Source of the DNA: Diphasiastrum complanatum
Taxonomy: Eukaryota > Streptophyta > Lycopodiopsida > Lycopodiales > Lycopodiaceae
Assembly (NCBI GenBank): GCA_029204225.1
Contig: CM055095.1
Coordinates: 50,410,841-50,474,840, forward strand
Length of the DNA: 64,000 nucleotides
Direction: 5' to 3'
Shown in pieces: positions 52,501-60,099 of the stretch. The notes beneath the pieces are model-generated. The model was not told the origin of the DNA, searched no databases, and worked only from the letters and a program-made list of their open reading frames with translations. Position 1 is the stretch's first letter. The number at the start of each line of letters is the position of its first letter. The position numbers and the translations under genes were made by a program.

Positions 52501-55500
52501 TTCGAGTATCCGACCATGATTGTCTGCTCTGATTTTTCATCGAGCTTGCTTCTTTGTTCCTTTGGTATGTGCTTGTATGCTACACATCCGAATACACACA
52601 CGTATGACAGATCAAGCTTTCTACCTGTCCACATTTTGTACGGTGTCTTGTTTTCCAGGGCTGTCGTTGTTGATCTGTTCTGTAGGTATACTGTTGCAGC
52701 TATTGCCTCAGCCCAAAATTGACTCGGCAATTGAGCCTGTGCCATCATGCATCTGGCTCCTTCGACTAGCGTCCTGTTTCTTCTTTCTGCGACACCATTA
52801 TATTCGGGTGTGTACGCAGGAGTAAAATTGATGCTCTATTCCTTGTTTTTGGCAGAATCTTGAAAATTCTGTGCTCTTGTACTCACCTCCATTATCAGAC
52901 CTGATGATCTGAATCTTCTTTGAGGTGTGTCTCTCTGCAAATGCCACGGACTTCTTGAAAGAGTCAAACACTTCAGATTTTTTCTTTAAGTAGTATATCG
53001 TTGTCATCCGGCTGTAGTCATCAATGAACATCAGGAAATACCTCGATCCTGAGAGCGAATCGACTTTCATCGGTCCACAGACATCCGAGTAGACGAGCTC
53101 AAGAACTTCTTTTGCTCTTCTTCCCTCGTGTACGAATGGTTTCCGATGTTGTTTCCCTTTTTGACAGGCTCGCAGAACTCAGTATCGTGTCTGGATATTT
53201 TCAGACCTGTGACTAAGTCTTTCTTGCTCATGTCGTAGAGGCTCCTCATATTCAGATGCTTTTGTGCCAGAGTTGATCTTCGTTTTCTGATGCATTTAGT
53301 ATGCTATCAGGATTGCTGATTATCTTGGCTTGGTAGAGATTACCTTCTCTGCATCCAACTGTCAGCAACTTGTTTGTTGTTTTCTCGATCATCCGGCATA
53401 TATTGCCATCGAATAGAACTCGAATTCCAAGATTTGCCATCTTGGAAATTGATAGCAGGTCTCTTCTTAGTGGAGGTACGTAGAGTGCTCCTGGCAACTC
53501 TGCTTGACCTGACAATGTTCGCAGCTGTAGAGTCCCGATGCCCTTGACATCGTGTCGGCTCCCATCACCTAGAATCACTGCTCTGTTGTTTTCGTTCTCT
53601 ATAGTCGATAAAGATTCTTTTGTTGCAGGTGATGTGTGAGGTTGCTCCTGAATCAATGACTACATCATAGTCTTGTTCAGTGTAGCTTGTTGAAGCTTCA
53701 TCAAATATCGTGAAAGCTTCATCACCTTTGTCTGCATCCTTGGACGACTCTGCAACATTCGCTTTGTCAGCTTTGTTCTTTCTTTTCGGGTTGAATCTGC
53801 AATCGTATGCAGAGTGCCCCTTCTTCTTGCAGTGCATGCAAGGTATTGTTGGATTGAACCAGCATCTATTGGCTGTGTGTCCTGGTTTGTGACAGTGATC
53901 ACAGGAAGAAGATTGTTGGTTGTCATCGCCTCTGCTCGAAGACTTTGCGTTCGTCTTGTCGAATCTGGGCTTGTTCTTGTTCTTCTTCCTTCCCTTCGTG
54001 AAAAGAGCTTTCTCCTGATTACTGCTTCCTTCTCCTTCGTCCCTCATCAGTCTCTCATCAGCGACAAGACTAATTGCTCTCTCGAATGTCATGTCTGGTA
54101 GGCTCAGTATAAGCATTCTCAACGGCTGATAGGACGCAGGTAGGGACTTCATGAAGTACATCAGCTGTTGTGGTGCTGGGACCTGGTGTTCCTGCCCTGA
54201 TGTAGCGAGTTGAGCAAAGATCGTTCTGATCTTCTCAACATGCTGATCCAACTGGTTGCCATCCCATCGTATAGATTGTAGCTGATTGTGAAGATGCATC
54301 ACTGAAGCGGCAGTCCTCACTTCGTACTTCTGCTTTAGTCTTTCCCATGCTTCATGGCTGCTCTCACAGTCTTCAATCTGCATGAGTATTTCTTTGTTGA
54401 TGGATGAAACAATGATCGCCATTGCATGTTCATCTTTTCTGATCCACTCAGCTCTCCTCAAGTCTCCCTCTGGAGGCTGCACCTCTGTGAGTTCAGTCAC
54501 CGACCAGATGCCTTCACCCTTCAAAAGTGTTTTGATTTTGAATTTCCATACTCTGTAGTTTCGCCATCAAGACTGATTGCTATTCTCGTCTAGATCGTTG
54601 TAGCCATATTGTGTTGCTTAGAGAATCACTGCTTGGATATCATGTAGTGATAACTTGGCTCTGATACCATGTCGCGAATCTAGTTGCATTCGCAGTCGTT
54701 TGGTTTTTTTTTGTGGAAATCTTCAGGATCCTAAACAAGCGACTACACATCACAGAACATTAAAGATTCGATCAATCAAGACGATGAGAATAATGAGATG
54801 GAGAAGAGAGCAATTGTATTATCTGTTTTTGAGATTCGAGTGAGTTGGCTAGTGTCTCGCTCGTTGGCGGCCTGACGCTCAGCTCAATCTCTGTGTTCTG
54901 CTCGTTGGCAGACTTTCATGCACAACTATTCTCTCTATTTTTCGTCTCTCTATCTTTTGTTTCGTGTTGATCAAAAAAGTGTATTTATTACCACTGTGTT
55001 GGAGATTACAAGGTAGCTAATCAGAGAATTACAAGACAAGTCAACATTAATCAACTAGTTAGTTATTCTCTGTTATCGCTAACTCTTTCAGCTGAGCGTG
55101 AAGTACAATACAACACGCTCGTCGAGCTGCCAATTGGCAGCGTGAATTGTTTTCCTTCGTCTTCGTTTCGTGTCTTTCGTTTCGTGGTTTCTGGTCTTCG
55201 AGGTATGTTCGACCTTCGGGGTATGTTCGCCCTTCGACCTTCGCTTCGTTTCGTTTCGTCACCTTTGCGAAAAAGTTGCAGGAGTTCACAATTTTTGACA
55301 GAATTGTAAATTCTTTCAAAGTAAACTCAAATACTTGGGCCATATCATATCTGATATGTTTATTGTAATCAATTATGATAAGGTACGAGAATGGCCGCAG
55401 CCTCAAACAATTCGTGATGTGAAATCCTTTTGGGCTTCATAGGATTCTTTCACAGCTTCATTATAGACTATGTCTTAATAGCATTGCCCCTCCTTCCATT

Positions 55501-58044
55501 TGGGTTGATTTTAAGTGAGGTTTCAGATCTTAATACATTCCTCCACATGAGCATGTGTGACAGATGCTTGGTTTTTGCATTGTCAAAGGTAGTACACAGT
55601 GCAGAAATATTCCAACAAGTACAGAGAGGTACTTATCAAGATACAAGAGGAGATTTCCGAGTGGCTTGTGGTCCACAAGTTTATCTTTGGTCTTCGCAAA
55701 GAATTGAGGCCTTCGGTTCTTATTGAAGGTTGCAAAACCTTGGAAGAGGCAGTTACAACAACGCTCATCTTTGAAGGTAATGTGCCCAACAAGGCTGAAT
55801 CTGGAGTGGCAAGTTGGCCCCAGAAGAAGGGTCGCCAAGCTGGGCAGAAGAACTTCTTGCAAAAGGATCCTATTCAGACGTAGCAGATTTTGAAGCAAGT
55901 TGGCGTCTCGTATGGCTTGTCGTGCTTATGACAAGTCTCCTCTCACTCTAGAGCAAAAAGAAAAGCCCAAGAAAGATGGATTATGTTTTTTCTGTCTTGG
56001 CAAACATCGTTTCAAGGATTGTCCTTGACGCACAAGCAAGAAGCTCCATGTATTATAGCATGGTCAAGATGCGGGCAAGGAAGAGGAAATTTTGGATGAC
56101 TTATTGGTAAGCGATGATGGGGACACTAGACGTGTCATGACTATCTCGGTGCAAAAGCTTGTTACATAGGCACTAGTTTGCTTTTTGTCCACCAAGGTGT
56201 TATTAGTTTCTAGATAGTGAGTTGATATGCATGAGGGGGAAGTTGGAAGTTCATGATGTGCTTGTCTTATTTGACACCGGTTCCTCACATAATATTATAA
56301 TTCACGCGTAGTGAAGAAGCTTCGCTTAGCTATGGTTCCTTTTAATTACCAGTATACAGTTGAGATGCCAAGTGGCAAAGGTTTGGGATGAGAGAGTCTC
56401 TCGGGCATCTTTGTCTATTCAGGCGTATGCCGAGAAGTTAGACTTTGAGATCACTTAATTAGCTAAGTTAAATATTGTACTTGGTGGCATGCGAGTAAGC
56501 AACCTGCTATAGATTTCATTTCACATGTTCATAAGTTCAAATATGAGGGTATGCATCATGTCTTAAAGGGATAAAAATGGACTTGCAATATTTGTGGTTG
56601 TAATGTTTACAAATCAAGGCAAATGAAGTGTTTCAAAGTCTTTCATTTTCCAAAGTTTGAAGTATTTTGGTTACTAGAACCTTAATTTCATCTCTGGCCC
56701 CATTCTGCTCATGATGGGCATGAAATGCATAGCACACTTGTTTTTAGCTCTGCATTACCTTCGGCCTCAAAAGCTACTCTATGCACTAAGAAGTCGATCT
56801 TCACACTCTTGAGAAGGGGCAATCACTGTCCATTGATAAATTCTTGTCTACATTTTTAATCAAGGTCCTCATGCTGCATACAGTTACTAATAGCCACTTA
56901 AATGTGTATATATTTTTGCTTGCCCATGCACATAGATGTAGTAATATACCTTGATTGCTTAAGCCCAAAAGAGAAGACCTATTTTACTTACGAATGGAAG
57001 AGAATAGCAACAGAGTATTTTATTATACTTGCTTCAAATGCCTAATATTGGATCTGCAATGCATCTTGTTAAAGAGCCTCCCAATAGAACATTATTCCAG
57101 TATACCACTCACCTTTTTACAATGCACAGGCCAAGTCCTGTGCCACCATACAGACGAGAGATAGAAGAATCAGCTTGAGTGAAAGGGCTGAAAATGTCTT
57201 GAAGCTTTTCATTGCTTATCCCGATGCCCGTATCAGAAACTGCAAAGCGAATATGGTATATTGCCTCCTCCTCTTGTGAGATATGTGACGCTTTTACAAT
57301 ATCTCTTGCATTCCTGCTTTCTGTTTCTAGACTATCATTTTCATGCACATCTATAACATGATTTTTGAAGAACAAGAGGTTCTCTTGGGGTTCCAATCTG
57401 TGGCTTGAAACTGAGCATGCTGACTGGCACTGAACTTCAAAGAGATTGGATGAAGGATCAGCCTGCTCAGATCTCAGAAAACATTTTGCATGTTCCTTTT
57501 GTTGCTCAGAAGGTTCCAGTTTAACTGTCACTTTCACAGAGCCTTCATGAGTGAACTTCAGTGAATTGCTGACTGGAAAACAGACAGAGAGGATAACCAG
57601 ATGCATAATTATATTGAATCAACAAGTTAATAACTGTGCTTTTAAGTTCAAATAAATTGAAGAAAAAGTTGTCAACATGAAAGCAGAATAGAAGAGAAAA
57701 GAGAAACACCTAAATTCAGAAGACATTGCTGAAGCTTTCCTGGATCCCCTAAGAGTAAATCAGGGATCTCATCTCTAACTTCCCATCTCAAGTCCAGATG
57801 AAGTTCTTGTGCACGTGGAAGCAACATTCTCATGGTACTTTTCAACATCCTTCGCAAGCCAAATTGCAGAGACTCTACTTCCAGATGGCCTGCTTCAACC
57901 TTTGCTAGGTCAAGGATGCTGTTTATAATGTGAAGTAATAAGTCTGCACATTCTTTCACAGACAACATGTTATCCTTCTGTTCTGCAGTGAGTTCTGACT
58001 CCAGCATTACAGCTGTCATTCCAAGAATCCCATGGATAGGAGTC
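34215..58044 (-). CDS. Hybrid histidine kinase, 3' part (6 exons in window)
   Basis: Two-component sensor kinase with a receiver domain fused at the C-terminus. It would autophosphorylate on a histidine, pass phosphate to its own receiver aspartate and then to a histidine phosphotransfer protein. Exons: 58044-57710, 57572-57113, 43424-43243, 42878-42385, 42305-42141 and 34442-34215. The five GT-AG junctions all keep frame and give 620 residues. In order these are TPIHGILGM after the H box, the dimerisation helix ([14 protein letters not shown]), the N box ([13 protein letters not shown]), G1 (VSDTGIGIS), F (IFSPFTQAD), G2 ([11 protein letters not shown]), a linker of about 190 residues, and a receiver with ED, LMDVQMP, GLTAHA and GKP. 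The phospho-acceptor histidine and sensor domain belong to exons beyond 64,000. Introns are 137, 13,688, 364, 79 and 7,698 bp. Catalytic residues in the window are intact and no stop occurs. The subfamily is uncertain; it does not read like the cytokinin or ethylene receptors. Confidence 0.93.
34478..34526. repeat. (CT)n microsatellite next to a splice acceptor
   Basis: About 24 CT units on the plus strand. In the kinase pre-mRNA it reads (GA)n and ends 35 nt before the last exon. Confidence 0.95.
34851..34915. repeat. Imperfect fold-back inside the last kinase intron
   Basis: The arms hold TTTACACTT / AAGTGTAAA and GCCCTTGCCC / GGGCAAGGGC around a loop of about 15 bases. It could be a decayed fold-back element. 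No target duplication was identified. Confidence 0.6.
35016..35138. repeat. Minisatellite, three 41-bp units
   Basis: Units start at 35,016, 35,057 and 35,098, each opening ATGGGCTT and carrying a CATAATxC/CATGATAC core and a TTTATG/TTCATG word. The copies have diverged. Confidence 0.7.
35139..37149. other. Kinase intron, no gene seen; one tandem duplication
   Basis: Non-coding intron sequence. A unit starting CCTGCAAGAATTAGCA is repeated with a period of 141 bp (from 36,797 and 36,938), sharing TTTTTGCAAAAATCCAGCAA and the sequence after it. Confidence 0.6.
37170..37330 (+). pseudogene. Ty3/gypsy RNase H fragment
   Basis: [35 protein letters not shown] corresponds to the start of the gypsy RNase H domain (usual pattern DAS..G.VL.Q.GRPIAF.S.KL...E..YS.YE). 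Only about 50 codons remain, so it is an isolated relic in the kinase intron. Confidence 0.7.
37331..39210. other. Kinase intron, no gene seen
   Basis: Non-coding spacer between two retroelement relics. No family recognised. Confidence 0.5.
39211..40985 (+). pseudogene. Copia integrase-reverse transcriptase remnant in a kinase intron
   Basis: It opens inside the integrase ([18 protein letters not shown], 39,222; [11 protein letters not shown]) and passes a degraded spacer ([20 protein letters not shown], about 39,990). It then enters reverse transcriptase: [51 protein letters not shown] and [14 protein letters not shown] (40,770). It fades at about 40,985. The catalytic YVDD is kept, but frames change several times. 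No LTR, gag, protease or RNase H is seen. The orientation is antisense to the kinase gene. It belongs to the same family as the 17.9-18.9-kb remnant. Confidence 0.88.
40986..42140. other. Kinase intron, no gene seen
   Basis: Intron sequence next to exon E. A short inverted pair (GAGAAGTAAGTCTTA / TAAGACTTACTTCTC) sits at 41,849-41,885. Confidence 0.5.
42141..42305 (-). CDS. Kinase exon E: receiver, first half
   Basis: 165 nt, phase 0 at both ends. [20 protein letters not shown] carries the acidic pair (ED), and LDLVLMDVQ carries the phospho-acceptor aspartate. The donor is CAG|GTATCT at 42,140. Confidence 0.92.
42385..42878 (-). CDS. Kinase exon D: linker between kinase and receiver
   Basis: 494 nt of mostly hydrophilic, serine- and glutamine-rich linker ([18 protein letters not shown] at its start). 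The donor (GAA|GTGTCT) was chosen because it keeps phase 0 with the next exon. Other donors nearby break the frame. Confidence 0.75.
43243..43424 (-). CDS. Kinase exon C: end of the ATPase domain
   Basis: 182 nt. It joins exon B to give [18 protein letters not shown] and continues with [16 protein letters not shown], the usual last strand of kinase ATPase domains. This in-frame join across 13.7 kb ties the two halves of the gene together. Confidence 0.92.
43910..44155. repeat. Unnamed repeat, copy 1 (large kinase intron)
   Basis: Shares an ordered series of words with 58,210-58,435: TGAAGTCT, GACCATCAACTxCAT, TGCTA.xACATCC, AGAGTAGGT, CACATxTAGCT, TTTCTATCA and GATGAA.GxTAxCA.TAAAGAG. The two copies have the same orientation. 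It has no coding content and the family is unknown. Confidence 0.65.
44908..45022 (+). repeat. Partial 5' LTR of a gypsy derivative
   Basis: TGTTATGGCCATTGGCAAAC and the next roughly 95 bases match 47,546-47,660 with only scattered differences. After 45,022 the two diverge, so this copy is either internally deleted or rearranged. Confidence 0.7.
45763..46862 (+). pseudogene. Ty3/gypsy gag
   Basis: An N-terminal coiled-coil frame ([29 protein letters not shown]; 45,763-45,975) is followed, after a frame change, by a 291-codon frame. That frame holds the retrotransposon gag domain ([54 protein letters not shown]) and a CCHC knuckle [14 protein letters not shown] (about 46,678). Apart from the one frame break it is well preserved. 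It would form the capsid-like particle. Confidence 0.88.
46863..47535 (+). pseudogene. Gypsy protease fused to the integrase/chromodomain end
   Basis: The protease reads [20 protein letters not shown] (active-site DSG/DTG changed to DDW), then [10 protein letters not shown] and [12 protein letters not shown]. At about 47,225 the sequence passes straight into the end of the integrase ([12 protein letters not shown]) and a chromodomain-like tail ([20 protein letters not shown]). Reverse transcriptase, RNase H and the integrase core have been deleted, so the element could move only with help. Confidence 0.82.
47531..47545 (+). other. Polypurine tract
   Basis: TTTAGGGGGAGGAGT sits directly before the 3' LTR start, as expected of the plus-strand primer. 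Confidence 0.7.
47546..47660 (+). repeat. 3' LTR, conserved part
   Basis: TGTTATGGCCATTGGC start after the polypurine tract; it matches 44,908-45,022. The LTR probably continues past 47,660 (TATA-poor, rich in GTGCATGTGAGAGG words), but its end was not found. Confidence 0.7.
47661..49060. other. Probable rest of LTR, then no gene seen
   Basis: GGCATGTGAGAGG and GTGCATGTGAGAGG recur around 47,770-47,820. A 135-codon frame at 47,821-48,228 is open but unrecognised. The rest is AT-rich. Confidence 0.4.
49061..49946 (+). pseudogene. Gypsy reverse transcriptase relic, left part
   Basis: Reads [13 protein letters not shown], then [49 protein letters not shown] and [10 protein letters not shown]. 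The catalytic [14 protein letters not shown] motif lies at about 49,827. Several stops and frame changes are present. It breaks at 49,946 where a copia LTR begins, and the reading resumes at 55,306. Confidence 0.88.
49947..50593 (-). repeat. 3' LTR of the complete copia element
   Basis: 647 bp, reading TGTCAGAAATTGTG to GATTCGCGACA on the minus strand. It contains a TTTCG pentanucleotide run (about 50,440-50,465) longer than in the other LTR. Confidence 0.95.
50397..54620 (-). pseudogene. Copia gag-pol polyprotein (broken)
   Basis: Gag: the ATG near 54,613 meets a TAG after five codons, and a shift follows. The main frame (54,524-53,565, 319 codons) has UBN2, two zinc knuckles ([28 protein letters not shown]) and the protease motif VIDSGATSH. 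Next come the post-protease region ([14 protein letters not shown]), the integrase (FCEPVKKG shifted; [44 protein letters not shown]) and a Pro/Gln/Glu-rich linker. Reverse transcriptase follows ([38 protein letters not shown]), then RNase H ([37 protein letters not shown]), ending at about 50,600. Six or more frame changes are needed. Confidence 0.93.
50594..50604 (-). other. Polypurine tract of the copia element
   Basis: CAAGAGGGAG on the minus strand directly before the 3' LTR. Confidence 0.85.
54658..54669 (-). other. Primer-binding site of the copia element
   Basis: TGGTATCAGAGC on the minus strand, directly after the 5' LTR and complementary to initiator tRNA-Met. Confidence 0.95.
54670..55300 (-). 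repeat. 5' LTR of the complete copia element
   Basis: 631 bp; the partner of 49,947-50,593, with the same ends. Confidence 0.95.
55306..55510 (+). pseudogene. Gypsy reverse transcriptase/RNase H relic, right part
   Basis: Continues the frame interrupted at 49,946: [30 protein letters not shown], then [14 protein letters not shown] and ALPLLPF. This is the end of the gypsy reverse transcriptase, where RNase H starts. It fades at about 55,510. Confidence 0.85.
55575..56460 (+). pseudogene. Second gypsy gag-protease relic
   Basis: The gag end ([33 protein letters not shown]; 55,680-55,780) is followed by a damaged knuckle ([14 protein letters not shown], 55,986-56,030, one residue short of CX2CX4HX4C). 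Then comes a protease with an intact active site ([11 protein letters not shown], about 56,268) and [19 protein letters not shown]. It lies beyond the reverse transcriptase relic in the wrong order for one element, so it is a separate copy. Confidence 0.75.
56461..57112. other. Kinase intron, no gene seen
   Basis: AT-rich intron sequence up to the donor of exon B. Confidence 0.5.
57113..57572 (-). CDS. Kinase exon B: ATPase domain with G1, F and G2 boxes
   Basis: 460 nt after the acceptor TTTTCCAG. The junction reads [15 protein letters not shown], completing the N box. A hydrophilic insert of about 75 residues separates it from [30 protein letters not shown] and LGLCIVK follow. It ends in G|GTGAGT. 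Confidence 0.93.
57710..58044 (-). CDS. Kinase exon A: dimerisation helix and N box
   Basis: 335 nt. The first base completes a codon, expected to be Arg of SHEIRTP, whose first two bases lie in an exon outside the window. It codes [19 protein letters not shown], then [20 protein letters not shown] and [15 protein letters not shown]. The donor is G|GTGTTT at 57,709. Confidence 0.92.
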
Positions 58045-58209
58045 CTGGACAATGTACATGAAGTTATACTTCAAGCCTGTATTTCTCCATGAAATTACGC
58101 AGTGCAGGTTGATAAGTCTTGGATAAAAGTTGTTCTGCAGTAGATTCATGCCTATGTGTAGCTTAACGTGAACTTTTGCTCTGAGAAAAAAAGCATATAT
58201 CGAAATAGC

Positions 58210-58435
58210 AAAAGGGATGTGAAGTCTCTAACTCCATAGAATCCACCTACAAACTCTGAGACCATCAACTCCATTGTGCTGCGCATTATATGCTATGACA
58301 TCCCTACTTACACCATCAGCACCCAAGAGTAGGTTCACATTGTATTCATAAAGATGTGTTCACATTAGCTTCGCACATTCAGAAAAGGATCAGGGTGCTG
58401 ATTTTCTATCAGGATGAAAGCTAACACTAAAGAGT
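58210..58435. repeat. Unnamed repeat, copy 2 (upstream kinase intron)
   Basis: The counterpart of 43,910-44,155, in the same orientation. It sits about 170 bases upstream of kinase exon A. Confidence 0.65.
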
Positions 58436-58632
58436 AAAGCCAGTCAGATGAAGCCCCTACTTTTGAACAATATTAAATATCATGGGTTCATCATTTTCAA
58501 ACAACACTGAAACTTGAGAAAAAAGCTCATGGGAAAAAATGCACTACTAAAGATAAAAAGTATCAGACCAACACATTGGCTGTAACAAGTATAAACACAT
58601 CTACTGAGATTTGCTTGTCTACTAACTATACA

Positions 58633-58634
<2 letters not shown>

Positions 58635-58677
<43 letters not shown>
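58635..58677. repeat. (GT)n(TA)n microsatellite
   Basis: About 16 GT units followed by TATATATATA. Confidence 0.95.
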
Positions 58678-58887
58678 GTACATATATACTAGCGAAGGCT
58701 GCCCAAGAGAGAGATCCCCTCCCTTGCATGCCTCCCTATACCCTCCCCACGCCCCCGCCCTTGCGTCCTCCCCACACCCACCCTACACCCTCCTGGTGCG
58801 CTCTCCCGGCGTGCCCGCGCGCCCTCCCTTTACCCTCCCTGCGCCCTTGTTATGCCCTCTCGGCACGGCCTTCCCGCACGCCCTCCT

Positions 58888-58889
<2 letters not shown>

Positions 58890-58955
<66 letters not shown>
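58890..58955. repeat. (AG)n microsatellite
   Basis: About 32 AG units, uninterrupted. Confidence 0.95.
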
Positions 58956-58957
<2 letters not shown>

Positions 58958-59327
58958 TGACATAAGAAAAGAAAGAGAGGTGAGCAGGCCTGCATTTTGA
59001 AGCCTTTCCAGCCCTTCACACCCGATTTTCCATTCATATAAATGCATTTTTATTTTAACCTTTCCAGTGGAAAGTATGTTAATTTAAAAAATCTTTAGAG
59101 TGGCCTTCAAATATAATGAAATCTTTGGTAATGAAAGTCCCTTTTGTTTAACACCTTTCACCATGAAGTTTTGGGGATCCCTACCAAATGGATGCATATT
59201 ATGTCATGCATCCTACTCCATGCATAAAAGATTCCATTTTATACTGTATACTAGAGAAGTGTGCCCGTCGACGATGATGGGCGGCCGATGGTGTGTGTGT
59301 GCGCGCAGGGAAGGGGGGGCGTGCAGT

Positions 59328-59329
<2 letters not shown>

Positions 59330-59384
<55 letters not shown>
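59330..59384. repeat. (GA)n microsatellite
   Basis: About 27 units, uninterrupted. Confidence 0.95.
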
Positions 59385-59387
<3 letters not shown>

Positions 59388-59537
59388 GGGGCCCAATATT
59401 TCATTGGGCTCCCAAAATGGAAAAGAAAAAGGTGGGAGAGGGCATGGGGTACAATGCCCCCCCTCCCCTTGTATCCCCCCGGCTCCCCATTCCCCTGTCC
59501 TTTTCTCCCTCCCTCCCTCGTACCTGCTCCCTCTCTT

Positions 59538-59591
<54 letters not shown>
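59538..59591. repeat. (CT)n microsatellite
   Basis: About 25 units; together with the GA tract at 59,330 it could pair as a long inverted repeat. Confidence 0.95.
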
Positions 59592-59595
<4 letters not shown>

Positions 59596-59670
59596 CGGGC
59601 CGCTAGCCTGATTGGGGGCGCAGCGGCCCTGGGCGCCGTACAGGAAAGTGCGAGGGGGTGGGGGTCCCGT

Positions 59671-59715
59671 GCAGCTCACGCTGCCCGTCACAGCTTGACG
59701 GGCAGCGTGAGCTGC
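59671..59715. repeat. Perfect palindrome, 20-bp arms, 5-base loop
   Basis: GCAGCTCACGCTGCCCGTCA at 59,671-59,690 is exactly complementary to 59,696-59,715 around CAGCT. A related short hairpin GAGCAGC-TCAC-GCTGCTC follows at about 59,758. Confidence 0.97.
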
Positions 59716-60008
59716 CCGTGTGCCAGGAAAGCACGAAAGGGGGGGGGGGGGTGTCCCGAGCAGCTCACGCTGCTCGTGTAACACTAAAATTTTATACTAT
59801 ATAGATAGACTAGTTGCTTGTGCCCGTTGATGACGGGCAATGGGCACTTACGCACAAAAAGTGTTTATATATTTTTGGAGGCTGTGTTTTTTTTACCATT
59901 TTTTTAAAACCTATTTAGCTTTTCCTTTTGCAAATGGGTGACAGTTTTTGCTTGTGACATTTTTTACGGCACCTCACACATTCTCTCACACTTTGCCGAC
60001 ATAAAATG

Positions 60009-60026
60009 TCACACACACACACACAG
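60009..60026. repeat. (CA)n microsatellite
   Basis: Nine CA units. Confidence 0.85.
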
Positions 60027-60099
60027 AGAAAAAGCTAAATAAAGCTAAAAACTAAATACATTTGAGGATTATTTTGTCATGGTTTTATTTGTGTGTGAC

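Larger units (their letters stand above)
49947..55300 (-). mobile_element. Nearly complete Ty1/copia element with both LTRs
   Basis: A 5.35-kb element in minus orientation: 5' LTR 54,670-55,300, primer site 54,658-54,669, gag-pol, polypurine tract 50,594-50,604, and 3' LTR 49,947-50,593. Flanks GAAAT and GAATT match 4 of 5 bases, as expected of an old 5-bp target duplication, and gypsy reverse transcriptase sequence continues on both sides. All copia domains are present in the order gag, protease, integrase, reverse transcriptase, RNase H, but frame changes and an early gag stop make it unable to move by itself. The LTRs differ by about one base in twenty by eye, mostly transitions. Confidence 0.95.
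58689..59838 (-). mobile_element. Cluster of three Helitron-like 3' termini
   Basis: On the plus strand ACTAG occurs at 58,688, 59,250 and 59,809. Each time exactly eight bases later comes GCCC. In two of the three, GCCCGT opens a short hairpin (59,263-59,282; 59,822-59,838). Read on the minus strand this is hairpin, eight bases, CTAG, then T: the layout of a Helitron 3' end inserted between A and T. No Rep/helicase gene and no 5' end were found, so these would be non-autonomous or terminal pieces. Confidence 0.45.

Noticed and set aside
58044-58044. Histidine in PIHGILG as the phospho-acceptor
   Set aside because: The acceptor in this family is the His of SHEIRTP, a few residues earlier; the His seen here is the one in the following variable position.
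58630-59000. Long overlapping open frames rich in Arg-Glu, Ser-Leu or Cys-Val
   Set aside because: They are only translations of (AG)n, (CT)n and (GT)n microsatellites.
59100-59784. Open frames of 63-168 codons on both strands
   Set aside because: They are translations of GA/CT repeats and GC-rich spacer with no protein signature.
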